The position numbers and the translations under genes are program-made. The notes under the pieces are model-generated. The model was given only the letters and a program-made list of their open reading frames with translations. It did not search any database and was not told where the DNA came from. 64,000 nucleotides of DNA from Oxyruncus cristatus (lineage: Eukaryota; Chordata; Aves; Passeriformes; Cotingidae). The stretch covers positions 496,001-560,000 of the forward strand of contig VXAY01006823.1 in the NCBI GenBank assembly GCA_013399855.1, given 5' to 3'. How positions within the stretch are numbered: position 1 is the first letter of the stretch; every line of letters starts with the position of its first letter. Below, piece after piece: positions 37,710-49,671 of this stretch.

Positions 37710-38234
37710 GATCTGTTTTTTCAGCTATAGGTTTAATTAACTATTTCTCAGTGGGATGTGATGTATAGATCTAAGTTAACCTTACCTCCTATGTCTTTTC
37801 AAGGTATTTCTACAATTAAAATAGTAAATAGTTTTAAGAAAAATATTGTCAACAGTACCTGTCAACAGTCCTTCTTCCCTACCAGCTCAGCACTGGAAGC
37901 TTGTCCATTCCCAGGGTTTAGTTAGGACTGTGGACTGAATTATTAGAAACATTTTCCCTCTACTGCTGCACATTCTGTGTACCTCTGTGTGTATGTCCAA
38001 GAGGTAGGGAATGAAATGAATGGGCAGGGATGGAAGCTACCATAAAGCTATCTTAACTCTCTTTTTTTCTTTTTCTTTTTTCTTATGCTTTGCATTGATG
38101 GATGCAGCAGGATGATTACCTGCTTGAGTTGGGGGCTATGCAGTCAAATGACTTTCCAAAGAAGAAGCAAACATCCAAGAAAGCTTTCTGAGTGTATTAC
38201 AAATGTTTACATCTGAAAATTACATCAAGGTCAA

Positions 38235-38393
38235 TGTGAAAAGACGGCCAAAACAAACAAAAGAAAGGTTAAAAAAAGAAAAAAAAAAAAAAAAAAAGAG
38301 GAAGAAAAAAAATGATTGAAGCTTGCTAAGGGTTTTCTGTTACACCNTACAAAAAGGTAAATGGGAAAAAACGGCCAAAAAAAAAAAAAAAAA

Positions 38394-38427
<34 letters not shown>

Positions 38428-38443
38428 AGAGGAAGAAGAAAAA
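38235..38443. repeat. Duplicated A-rich module around an N
   Basis: Two similar modules lie 127 bp apart: GTGAAAAGACGGCCAAAAC...AAAGGTTAAAAAAAG, long A run, GAGGAAGAAAAA (38235-38312), and GGGAAAAAACGGCCAAAA, A18, GGTAAAA, A run of about 28, GAGAGAGGAAGAAG (38362-38443). An unresolved base (N, 38347) sits between them. Either the module was duplicated in the genome, or the assembly collapsed or expanded a poly-A region. Confidence 0.75.
38347..38347. other. Unresolved base (N)
   Basis: A single ambiguous base between two A-rich tracts, consistent with poor read quality in homopolymers. Confidence 0.99.
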
Positions 38444-38945
38444 GAATCTTAGAATGGTCTAGGTTGGAAAGGACCTTCGAGATAAACCAGTTCCAACCCC
38501 CTTGGTTTGGTGGGCAGACACTTTCACCAGACCAGGTTGCTCAGAGCTCTAACCTTAAATTCCTCCAGGGTACATCCACAACACTTCTCTGGGCAACCTG
38601 TTTCAGTGCCTCACCACCCTAACAGTCAAGAATTTCTTTCTGATATGTATTCTCAGACTACTCTCTTTCAGCTTAGAGCCATCTCCCCTTGTCCTACCAC
38701 TACTCATTCTTGTGAAAGTCCCACTCCAGCTCTCTTGCAGCCCTCGTTAAGTATTAGAACATGATATAAGGTCTCCCTGGAGCCTTCTCTTCTCCAGGCT
38801 GAAAAACCCCAATTCTTTTAGCCTGTCTCCACAGGAGAGATGCTCCAGACTTCTGGTTGTCTTTGAAGCTCTCCTCTGGACTCTCTCTGACAGGTCCATG
38901 GAGCTGGCCACAGTACTCCAGGTGTTTGGAACGCACATGCCTTAG
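38443..38945 (-). mobile_element. CR1 LINE 3' end, different subfamily, minus strand
   Basis: About 500 bp of CR1 in reverse orientation: the + strand starts AATCTTAGAATGGTCTAGG, with TTGGAAAGGACCTTCGAGAT next, the antisense of the canonical CR1 3' end. The minus frame 38938-38747 encodes LEYCG-like start sequence and [35 protein letters not shown], the C-terminal signature. It differs in its 3' end from the copies at 17780, 34284 and 45967 and resembles another CR1 subfamily. It is 5'-truncated near 38945. Its 3' end abuts the A-rich module at 38362-38443. Confidence 0.92.
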
Positions 38946-39752
38946 GAAGGAGACATTTTATATTCTCTATTTTTATCACTCAGTGAAGGAACAAAAATGT
39001 GAAAGCAGGGTAAAGACAGCAAAATACATCATAAAGAGCAAGGTTAATAGAAATTATGACTGGAACATCAAAGATTTTCTGGACTTCTCTCTTGGGGTAG
39101 GCCATAGATTCATAGAATACAAGTCAATAAAGTCAGAAAAGCTTTTTGCAATGTATTTAGTTTGTGAGGTGGTGGCAGCTGATTGGGAAAAAGAAATCAA
39201 CCCAGGAGGCTATGGCATAATGGATAGTATAGAAAATCATTCATTAAATGATTCCATGAAATCATATATGACCAAATAATTGCAAAACATTTTGAAAGAT
39301 GCTCCTTTTCGGTGTAACCATCTCAGGTGATAATGCACAGGGCAGCTTGATCTACAAACTTCTCACTTATTCTTTCAGAGTTTAAGTTCAGGTTTTATCA
39401 CCTTTAGAATTTAATTAATAGCAAATTCGTATTTCATATCCTCAAGCAATTGTTTCCTAAAAATATAAGAAGACACCTTTGAAACTGCACCCTGTCTCTC
39501 CCCACTACAGTGTTCAATAAAAAATGAACTTTATTGCACCTCTGTTTGCTGGGCAGGGATTTCATTGTTTTTGACTAGATACATTTGATTTGTGAAGTCT
39601 GGGAGTTCAAGGATACCAGCTGTTTTGCCTGAAATGGCAGTAATTTTGTAAAGGGAAACTTCTGTCTCCTACTTTTTACAAGTTTAAATTCTGTACAGAT
39701 AAGTTAGAGAGTACAAGAATTTCCCCCCCTTTTTTAAGGTTTGACAACCCCC

Positions 39753-39767
39753 TTTTTTTTTTTTTTT
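39753..39767. repeat. Poly-T run
   Basis: A T15 run preceded by C5; no attached element recognised. Confidence 0.85.
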
Positions 39768-40189
39768 GTTTGTGTTTCTTTCCTTCTATGGTTTTATTTG
39801 TATTAACATCAAAGTCTTTGGACTTTTACAAAGTTTATATTTATTACATGACACTTGGTAACAAATTCTGTTCACACAAAAATAACACTTCAGCTGTAAT
39901 CAGTGCTTAAAAATTATGAGCAGTTTGTGTAAATCTCTCTTTTTTGGCACTTCTAGAAGTCAGCTGTGATTTCAGAGTATAATAAATGCATTTGGTTGAA
40001 TTCCCCTGTTGTGCTGTGAGGAGAGCTTGTCTTTGGCTCATTTAGATTCTGAAGACTTTGTCCAGTGTCCAGATGCACTTTTAAAATGTAGTTAAGAGAA
40101 TAATTACTACATATATTGAAGAGCCATTCCTATTTTTTTCAGTTTATGCTCAGTAGATTTCACAATTGACATAATTGCTGCAAACTCGC

Positions 40190-40204
40190 TTGGCAAAGAG
40201 CCAT
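40190..40204. promoter_or_regulatory. Candidate NFI-type binding site
   Basis: TTGGCAAAGAGCCAT matches the dyad consensus of nuclear factor I, TTGGC-N5-GCCAA, in 9 of 10 defined positions. It lies in a stretch (40130-40440) of AT-rich, mixed-composition DNA without repeats. A single short motif match is weak evidence, and sites like this occur by chance in a window of this size. Confidence 0.25.
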
Positions 40205-43200
40205 TATCTTCAGTGGGAATAATGCCTACTACACTACTTCTCAGTCTTATCCATTATTAACAATGTACATTTAATAATTTGCAACTAAATGGTCTTCAAA
40301 GCAGTCCTGAAATTGCTTAAGCTGCTTCTCACAGCATTTGAAGCAAGTTAACAGATTCTGTAGTATGCAAAGGCAGAAATACAGCAATCAGTGCAATAGC
40401 ATTGATGGCGTTTGCTTTAGCTGTTCAAGAAAAAGCATGGTTGAATTAAGTTGTAGAAGGAAGGAATAAGTTGATCAAACTAGAGTTACTAACTACCTGA
40501 GGCAAAACTCTGCAGTGACACTGAAATAAATATGTGCTGGGTGACAGAGAAAATCCTTCTTCTCACCAACAGATTGCTTTGCAATAGTACTGCTAGGGAA
40601 CTCTAATATAGTGAAGGTTGATATGTAAGATGTGAAAGCTTGTTTTAAAGGAAAATGTGGATATTTTTCTCAATGCAAAAGTCATTCAGATTGCTTCAGA
40701 ATAGAAACATTTGCATGGAAACTGTCAAAAAATTATTTATAATTTAAATGCAGATCGTTGAACTATTTCCATATTTTCATAAAGCTAAGGTGAATTCCAT
40801 TCTCACTTACAATCAAAAACTCAATAAAATGCTCTTAGCCACATTTTTTTGTTAAAAACATACCTTAAGCCCCCATGTTACTCATTAGGATTTGTGCTAC
40901 ATTAAAGTCATTTGATCCCTCTGACCTTTAGCCAGTGCGACTTCTTGACTAATTCCTATTTTTTGTGAAAGCAATATGAACAAAACATTTCTATGGAAAT
41001 ACCTTTGCCAGAAAACAAAATGGCTTATGGCATTATTGAAAATAGAAGGAAGTCATTCCCTAAGATCAAAGACCTTTTATCCCTCTGAAAAGTGCCTGTC
41101 AGCACATGAGAATACATGAAAATTCAAAATAACATGCCAGTTTCTTGTTTGCTTGGCAAGTCTGTCTCAGATATATTTCCTGGTGTTTTAAAAAAGAGCA
41201 AGAATTTTCTTCACAATTATATACTGGCAATTAAGTAGGTGGAAGATTGCAGCTGAACCTTCTGTATAGTGTGTGCTGATAATGACACAGTCCATCTTCC
41301 ACTTCCAGAGCAATGCAGTTGAGAGTTCATGTAGATCTTCAAAATGTCTGTGTAAAACTCTTGACAAAAGCAAAGCTTTTTTTTGGAGCAAAGCCACTCT
41401 CTTGCTGCTCATAAAACAGACATATTGTAACAGTATATTCTGAAATATATCATATCATGTGTGCAAAAAAAAAAGTATATAAGTAGTTACATTTTTCTTC
41501 TTGTGTTGTTCCATTTCTGTATGGGGTTTAATTTTTATCTTCTTCTCTAGTCAATGTTGCATTCTCAATCAATGTAGGGTAAGAATAGGGAACTCCCGAC
41601 ATCCATGTTTTCCTGAAAAGCGGTAAATTTCTTCTTATTTACTCAAGAATCTTTGTGAAATATACAAAAGTGAGCATAAATCAGTTGCCACTTCCAACAA
41701 TTCATACCCTCTCTTATTTTAAATAGAGTCCTGAAGGAATGTCTGAAAAATAACATCCCAGTTGCTGCCATTCTCATCAGAAAACTGGTCCTCAGTACTT
41801 AAAATGAATACAAATATTAGCTCTTTGCAAAGTGTTATAATTTTCAGGCAATTATACTAGTGCATTGCACTTTGATGCTGTTACTATTGTAATTTTCTTG
41901 GCTAGTGAGTACACTGTTACTTCTATTGTGTCCTGCCTGAATTCATAGTGAAGGGCAGCCAACAAGACCACTGAATGATAATTTTTGCTGCTCCTAATCA
42001 AGTGCTAAGGCAGGAACTGTGTGTTCTAGATAATTGTTTCTCAGGGATGCTTTTAAGCAATGAAGTATATTATCTCCTTACTCTCAGATTAACCCTTCTA
42101 CCTCCATTGCCATTACAAGTCTAACTCCATTCTGCATCTGCCCCAAGACAGCATCCTGGACATCTCAGGCATACTTTTACCCTCCAGAATGTGTTGATAC
42201 AATTTTTCCAGCTCTGTGTGGTGGGGAATGGGCTACAAACCTCTGTTTCATGGAACAAACGTGATCATGCAGCTGGTCCCAAGGTTCAGAGACACGTGTT
42301 AAAGCTTTCTTTCTGAGTTCAGACATCATTCAGCTGCTTTTTTCTACACTTATTCTTACAGGTTAGCCCATATCTCTCTCTGCCACCCACAAGCTAGGTG
42401 CAGAGTACCAGCCTTGCACAGTGCCTACCAAGCAGGTTTTCCTGGAACCTGAGACACAAAGCAGGGAAATTCTACCTCATCAAGTTGCAGCTGAAATCTC
42501 TGCAGAGAGCAGCTTCCTCTCATCTACAGCCGCTTGCACACCTATAGCAGCACAACAGTCTATAGCCTCTTTTCACCAGCAGACAACTTGCAGAGATGCT
42601 TAGGAACACAGCCTTCCTACCTGAGAACATGAAGCTACCTTAAATTTCACCACTCCTCTCCCACAGACTTAAGGATCTGAATCATGCTGGGAAAAAAAAA
42701 AAAGAAAATATGTGATCTGCTGTGTTTGATTGCACAGACCAGGCCACCCAACATCACTTCATTGCTTCCTAGCTGATGAGATGCAAAAAACAGGAACCAT
42801 ATACTTTCTGTATGTTCATTTCCCAGCAATCTTGCTAAGCAATTAGTGTGACACAGCACAGAGGTGCCGACATAATAATTCAGGCAGAATACTAGTTATT
42901 ACAGGTGACTTTTTTTCCTTCCAATGTCCTAGTGATTTAAATCTTGGTTCTGAATTTTCCAGGTGTGCTTGGCTTCAGTTTTTGCTAGCAGCATAAACTG
43001 AAACCAATTCTACTGTATTTCAATGAACACTGTGGGACGTCTGATTTTCTAGTTCCTAGAAATATACGATTCTTCCAAAAATGTCTTCAAAACATTTTCA
43101 TCAAGAAACAAAATGGGTTGCTAATACTTGAGCTACAGGGAAAGACAAGCCTCTAAGGTTCAAGCACTGAAGAGAGAAATAAGAGGGAGTCCAGCTAGTG

Positions 43201-43210
43201 CTTTGGGACT

Positions 43211-43259
43211 TGTTTTTGTTGTTTGTATTTGTTGTTTTTTGTTTGTTTGTTTGTTTTTT
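43211..43259. repeat. T/G-rich (GTTT)n simple repeat
   Basis: Irregular TTTGTTG runs ending in three or four pure GTTT units and a T6 run. Confidence 0.85.
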
Positions 43260-44479
43260 AATGCTGTGATTCTTAACACAAATTCATGACTTCTGCAGAC
43301 CAAATTCAATGGTTTGGGTTCTGTTTTTAAAATTCCAAAGGTTGCTCAAAAATCCAAGACTGTTAAAACAAACCTGGAAGAACGGGTAACAACTGACTCC
43401 CAAGTAACCTGACAACTGCATCTGAAAGTGTCTCCATATGTTAACCAATTGGGTTCAAGTTTTTTCATAAATGATTTCTACCCTTTCTGCTTGAAGGCCT
43501 ATTGCCTTCAAGAATATGTCTTTTATTTTTCCTTTTTTCCCCTCTTTTTTTTTTCTTAATTTTTAGAGATGTAGCAGTCTTTGTAGTGGATCATCATGTC
43601 AGATCCCTAGGCACAGTGATCCCATAAAGCTAAGAGACACATGATTAAATTAGGAGCTTAACTACACCTCGGTGTCGGGTTCTGAAAAAAAAAGAATAGT
43701 AAATTACATAAAATGTTCAATATAATCTACACCACTCAACGCAGGCATGTGACATCCTCAAGCAGCATGCATTAACTTTTTAATGTAATCTACTGATTGC
43801 ATTATAAATCACATATTTGTGTATCAGTGATGAGAAAGGCCTATTCAAAAGGTCATCTACTCCAGAGTAAAAGAACTCTCTAATTGGTTTCTGAGAAATT
43901 CACAGGCCATTTTGCATGGTCTTTCGAGATTATTTACAAGCCTGTTAGAATTAACTTACACTTTGTTTTCTTTCTTTAGTTTCCGTCATTTTGTTTGTTT
44001 GTTTGAATAAAAGAATGCTTCTGTGGACTTTTTGAGAAGTACTTTATTATTTTTGCAGTCCTTTTCCACATCACACAGGGTACACAAACCACATACCAAA
44101 ACATACCAATTTAGTGTATTTCTTTCTGATTTTAAGGTGTTTATTTTCATTTATAGTGCTTTCAGTGATTAGTTATCATTTTGTGTGTAATATTGTGATA
44201 CTCACTAAAGTGCCAACAATAGGATTGCAAAACTCTGGGATGTATCTTTCAGTATGGACTTCTTTCACTCTCTCAGATTCATAGAAGCTACACTTCTTTC
44301 TTCCAGCTGGGTGTCTGGTGGTCTGCAGGAGGTGGAGGGAACAAACCCTTTAAAAATAAAAGAAGGGGAGAGGTAAAAAAAATCCACATCATTTTAGTAT
44401 TAGAAATTATTAGTTTTTTGTCTGACCATAATCCAGTATCATATCAGCAGCTAGACTCCTTCCCTTTCTTTTTCCTGTC

Positions 44480-45480
44480 ATTTTTCAGTCCCCTTGCTGA
44501 GCCCATCCTTTTACAACAAAACTCGCAAACAGATGGGCAGCTCTAGGGAAAATTCCCCAGGGACCTCTCTAGGTCCCCAAAGTAGCTGCTTCCACCTGAT
44601 TCTTCCCACAGACAAGAGGGTGCAAAATCTCTGTCTCCACGAAAGCTGTCAGTTGCAGTTTAAAGCTCCCAAAGTCACATCTCCCAGGTTTGTCCAGTGC
44701 TTTGCCAACCAGCAGGTACTGCCCTTTTTATTCTTCAGTTTGTTCTGCCCTTTCACTCTCACGGACTTTTACTTTATCATGGTCGGAGACGCCCAGTAAA
44801 CCTTTTAAGGGGCTCCCCGAAGTATTGCCTGTGCTTTTGTACTCCTAAGTCTGTGCAGAGAATCGCAAGCTTGTTATTAGTATAATGGTCCCATACACAA
44901 CAAAGGCTCCCACCTGCTCCTCCACGGAAGGACGCCTTGGCTCCACAACAATTAGCATCAATTACGGCAGGACTGGTTGGGAACCATGCGCTCAGCCCTC
45001 TGTGGGCTGCAGGTGCAGGATTATCCCCCTGACCTTTCACTCCCAGAGCCCCTTCTGATGATGGGAGCAGGAGGCAGTCAGATGAGAACCACATGCCTCT
45101 CAGTGTTTGTGGTGGGCATTAACTATTCATGTCATTTCCAGAGCTACAAACCCAGTTTCAGGAAACTGAACAGAAAGTAGGCTCTCTCTCTTTGGCTCAG
45201 GTTTGCCCTGCTAAGTGCTCCCATGCTTGTACATCCACTCATACCTTGGTGTCTGCGCTCTTGCAATGGGAAAAGTAAATTCATGATAACATATGTGAAG
45301 GAAAACCAGGACGTAATAATAGCAATAATAATAACAATAATAGTAGTAGTAGTAATGGCAGTGGTAATGAAAAAGAGAGCCCACAGCTGTCTGGCTGAGT
45401 GGCAGACAATGGCATGCATGTAATCCGCTTGGATAGACTTCATTTCATTGCCTGGGCTTATAGGTGCAAATGCAATGCCA
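44480..45480. promoter_or_regulatory. G+C- and CpG-richer patch, candidate conserved element
   Basis: About 1 kb stands out from the AT-rich flanks by composition and by repeated CpG (for example GGTCGGAGACGCCC near 44780-44793, CACGGAAGGACGCC near 44922-44935, TTACGGCAG near 44962). It includes CAATTAGCATCAATTA (about 44949-44964), two ATTA/TAAT cores of the kind bound by homeodomain proteins. It does not meet the density of a CpG island as far as I can judge by eye. An exon of an unrecognised transcript, an enhancer or an old insertion are all possible. Confidence 0.3.
45313..45370. repeat. (AAT)n/(AGT)n trinucleotide microsatellite
   Basis: Imperfect AAT units change into (AGT)4 and further AAT-like units over about 58 bp. 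On the minus strand its translation gives a hydrophobic ITTTTIIVIIIAII stretch, which makes a false membrane helix in the long minus frame 45144-45641. Confidence 0.9.
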
Positions 45481-45966
45481 GACCCCTCTTTGGTTTCATT
45501 GTACACTGTTACAGCCACTTGCAAAGGTAAGCAGTACAAAGCCAGGTATACTGCAGGTAGTATAGGTAGAACCCTGTCATGACAGAACATTTTGAAGAGA
45601 TACCAACCAACTCTTTTTCTAACAAACTGGTGAATTTGCAAGGTAAAGGGCAGAGTCTAATCCAAGTAGCAAAAATGAGCTTTTTTTCTTTATGTTCATA
45701 CAGTGATCATTTTTGTTATCCCCTTGAAAAAAATAAGGGTAGGTTTCTTTCCAGGGACAATTACTGTCCTTTATGCACTGTAAGTCCTATATATAGAGAA
45801 TATTTTATAAACTCAGCATTATTTAATCTATGTATGAAACTACGTACACACATATATCACACTGTTGTCTCCTTAAAAAAATATTCACCGAAGACGGTAA
45901 AACAGGGAGAAATCAAACAAATCAGTTACAGTGAAAAAGAAAAGGAAAAAGAAACAAGAAAAAAAG

Positions 45967-48000
45967 AATCACAGAATCACAGAAAAGATATTCTAGTTGA
46001 AAGAGATGCACAAGGATCATTGGCATCCATCTCCTGACCCCAAGAATCACGTCATGTGCTTGAGAGCACTGTCTAAACACTTCTTGAACTCTGTCAGGTT
46101 TGATGCTGTGATCACTTCCAGTGCCCAGTCATCCTCTGGGTGAAGAACCTTTTCTCACTATCTAACCTAAACCTACACTGACACAGTTTCCTGCCATTCC
46201 CTCGGATCCTGTAACTGGTCATGAGATGGAAGAGCTTGGTGCCTGGCCCTCCACTTCCCCTCAGAAGGAAGCCGTATACTGCAATGAGGTCTCCTCTTCT
46301 CCAGGTTGAACAACCCAAGTCACTTCTCATACAGCTTCCCCTCAAGGTCATTCATCATCTTTGTTGTCCTCCTTTGGACACTCACTAATAGCTTTATATC
46401 TTCCTTATATTATGGTACTCAAAACTGCACACAATATTCAAGGTGAGGCTGCACCAGTGCAGAGCAGAGCAGGACATTCCCCTCCCTTGACTGACTGACG
46501 ATGCTTTGCCTGATGCCCCCCAGGACATGGTTGGCCCCCCTGGCTGCCAGGGCACTGCTGACTCAGATTCAACTCTCTGTCAACCAGGACCCCCAGGCCC
46601 CTTTCCATGGCACTGCTTTCCACCATTCCCCAGTCTGTGTGTAAATCCAGGGTTACCCCATCCCAGGTGCAGAATCCAGCACTTTCCCTTGTTGAACTTC
46701 ATATGGCTGGCGATTGCCCAGCCCTCTAATTTGTTGAGGTCTTTCTGTGGGGCCTCCCTGCAAGGGAATCAACAGCTTCTCCCAGTTCTGTATAGTCAAC
46801 AAACTTGCTTACTATCCCTTCTAGTCCTGCATCCAAGTATTTATGAAGATGTTGAAGGGCACAGAGCCTAAGATGGAGCCCTGTGGAACCCCGCTGGTGA
46901 CAGGTCACCAGTCTGATGTCACACCATTCACTATTATCCTCTGTGCTCGACCTGTGACCCAATTGCACACTGACCTCATGATGTGTTTATCCAGCTGTGT
47001 ACTGGACATTTTTTCCAGGGACACCAAGAGATAGTGCTGATAGTTCTACTGAAATCCAAAAAGATTAATTCAACTGGCTTCCCTTGGTCAACTAGTGGGG
47101 TTATCTTGTCATAAAAGGAAATCAGGTTTGACAATCAGGACTTTCATCTCATGAAGCCACGCCGGTTGTGACCGATTACTGTGTTTTCTTTCGGGTGTTT
47201 TTCAAAACCTCCCAGAATAATCTCCAGGATTACCTCCAGAATAACTTTATCAGGCACTGAATTGAGATTGATAGGGCTGTAGTTTCCAGAGTCATCCTCC
47301 TTGCCCTTCTTGAAAAGTGGGACAACATTGGCCAACTTTCAGTCAACTCTCCGTAATCTCTGGATTCCAAAGACCATTCAAAAATCATTTAGGGAGGCCT
47401 CACAATTACATCAGTCAGTTCCTTGAGTATTCTCAAATGAATCCCACCAGGCCATATAAACTTACGGGGATCCAGATGGAGCTGCAGATCTTGCACAATT
47501 TCGGGGTCAACTGGGAGTTTATCATTCTCACAACCATGGTCCTCCAGCTGCAGACAATGGAACCACTTAGCCTATCTTTGGTGTGGAAGACAGAGGCAAA
47601 GAAAGCATTAAACACTTGCCTTGTCTATGTTGCTGTTCGTGAGGTGACCATCTCCATCCTGTAATGGGCTGATGTTATTTCTGCATCATATTCTGCTATT
47701 ATTGTATTTAAAAATACTCCTTCTATTGTCACCCACACTACTGACCACCTTCAACTGAGCTTTGGCTGCACAAATTTTCTCCCTACAGTGGTAGGAAACA
47801 TCTCTGTATTCCTCCCATGTCATGTGACTTTGCTTCCACTGGTCATACATCTTCTATTTTTTGCCTGAGTTCCAAAGAAGATCCCTTCTCAGCCAAGCCA
47901 GCCTGATGCCTCGTCTTGCTCCTCTATTCTTAAGAGTTGGTGCTTTGAAAGTGACCAAGACTGATGGACCCCAGCACCCTCAAAAGTATTTTTCCAAGGG
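45967..48000 (-). mobile_element. CR1 LINE, longest copy, minus strand
   Basis: About 2.0 kb of CR1 in reverse orientation, from a 3' tail at 45967 (antisense AGAATCACAGAATCACAGAA, two tail units) to a truncation near 48000. On the minus strand it covers the linker between endonuclease and RT (including NAFFASVF near 47610), the start of RT (NVVPLFKKGKEDDSGNY near 47335-47285), the RT core and the 3' end. The endonuclease domain is missing. It shares subfamily-specific blocks with the copies at 17780 (+) and 34284 (-). Large + strand frames here (46506-46871, 47317-47664) are antisense artefacts. Confidence 0.94.
46438..47620 (-). pseudogene. CR1 reverse transcriptase region, broken
   Basis: Minus-strand coding remnants lie in several frames. 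In order: NAFFASVF (near 47610), NVVPLFKKGKEDD and the degraded LNSVPDKVI (47335-47240), motif A as LIFLDFSRTIST (near 47070-47035; first Asp kept, the usual following Phe-Asp lost), then downstream regions in other frames up to the linker at 46700-46440 ([20 protein letters not shown] is readable near 46610-46550). Several stops and frameshifts separate these blocks. The locus encodes no working enzyme. Confidence 0.85.
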
Positions 48001-49629
48001 AAAAGAAAAAGAAAATAAAAAGAAAAAGGGTATTTTAAACCATGGCTTTTCCAGAAGAGCAGCATGAATCAGAGTTGGGAACGATCCCAGAGCAATACAG
48101 ATCTTCTGAACCTAGGCTGGAAGCTGCTAAAGGAGAGAGAAAAATCTTGAGTATCCCAGTAAGTAAGTAAAACTATCCCCCAAACCTGTCAATTTGATCC
48201 AAAAGTAATGAAATACTAGGAGAACAGTGTATGGTGTCTGCCTGTTTCTGACTTGGGTTTTTTTGTTTGCTTTTTTTTAAAGTTTCTGACATTCTACTTT
48301 GGAAAATATGTTTCTTTATGAATAGCCTGACCTGAGGCATTGGATAACCCATTGTCCACAGTGTATTTCTTATTTGGTGTGGAAGTTTGACAGGGGAAAC
48401 AATATGACTTGAAACTCTAAATGGTGAATTTGACATCCATGATCTGAAATGTTTGCATAATTTACTCTGATGATGTTACTATTTCAGGTTATGTGGGGAA
48501 TGGAAGCAGCGAGTGAGGGATCAGGACATACATTCTCGAAGAAAAAATCTTTGGTTTTGTTTTAGGCAAAAGCCCATAACCTTGACCTTCTCATATTTTT
48601 CTGAGTTAGATATAAGCCTGAGAATATAACAGTGTAAAAATAACATGAGGAGAACCAATTGTATGGTAGTTGAGTGGATACCTTTAATCATGCATCACTC
48701 TAATGACATCCCATTCTTTAAAAAAAAACAGTAACAAAGGATTGGAATAGTGTCTACTATTAATTATGCTATTATTATGAAGGTTTTGCTTTTATATTAA
48801 GTTAGAATTCACCCCCATTTCTCACAGAAGGTGTAATTTCTTCACAAAGAGAAGAAGGCGTGGTAGATCTTAATAAAGAATAGCTATTCAGCCCATCATC
48901 TCAATAGCCATAACATTTTTATGGAGCAGGAGATGATGTGGGATCACAATCACCTCAGATCTGCGAATGTTTTCAGTGGCAGACACTGAAAGTGCTTTAG
49001 ATTTAAAAAATCATAAACTTGATGGCATCTGGAGAGTATTGCACGTTGAAGGAGCGAAAACACATAAGAAAGCCTATAGTTTGAACTTTCATTGTTAAAA
49101 AGCAGCAAAAGTGACACTATGCTTTTCCCAACAGAAAGTTCACATGAAGTGTCACAAACCTTCCTTGTAGCTAACATAATGGGAGAGAAAGATGGTGTTA
49201 TGTGAGATCTATGAAGGTCTCCTACTAAGATTTTGATGGGAGAAGGAGAGCAGACCCTTTGTTTTTGGGACGAAAAGGGTAATTTTGCTGTGTTCTTTAT
49301 AGGAACTTTCAGCAATAGAGGAGAGAGGTTTCCCACCCACTGATCAAGAATACTTTGCACATATGCAGGAGTGTGGAAGTAATTTTTAACTAACTTCTCA
49401 AACCAGTCTTCAAATAAGTCAATCAAAATAAAAGTGAAGGCTAATTCTTGAAATAGATACTATAGCCTCACTTGTAAAGGTATGCTGGCAAATTGAAAAT
49501 AACTGTATCCTGATGCAACAGCTACTGGGAAGCAGTAAAAGTGACAGAAAACTGTCCTCCATTGGAGGGGCTGCTCTCCTAAGCAAGGATGCCAAAACCA
49601 CTTCTGTATGGATCTCTTCCCTTCAAGCC

Positions 49630-49671
49630 AAAACAAACAAACAAACAAACAAACAAACAAACAAATAAATC
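49630..49671. repeat. (AAAC)n microsatellite
   Basis: About nine AAAC units ending in AAAT variants. The antisense reads as FVCLFVCL repeats, which explains the hydrophobic minus frames there. Confidence 0.95.

Larger units (their letters stand above)
35347..38234. other. Unique AT-rich DNA, no gene recognised
   Basis: Nothing recognisable except an (AAAAT)4 run at 36088-36109 and a small tandem duplication at 37678-37709. Confidence 0.55.
38946..45966. other. 7 kb unique DNA with possible regulatory patches, no exon named
   Basis: No coding exon or interspersed repeat recognised. A patch around 40130-40440 and the relatively G+C- and CpG-richer patch 44480-45480 look less random than the surrounding AT-rich DNA (see separate entries). 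Simple repeats lie at 39753-39767 (T15), 43211-43259 (T/G-rich) and 45313-45370 (trinucleotide). Confidence 0.5.

Noticed and set aside
45144..45641. 165-codon minus frame with an apparent membrane helix
   Set aside because: The hydrophobic run is the translation of the trinucleotide microsatellite at 45313-45370, the frame starts without ATG, and no family resemblance was found.
46506..47664. Large + strand frames (121 and 115 codons)
   Set aside because: They are the antisense of the CR1 reverse transcriptase region.
48950..49426. 158-codon minus frame
   Set aside because: No recognisable domain or repeat; a chance frame of this length is expected at about this frequency.
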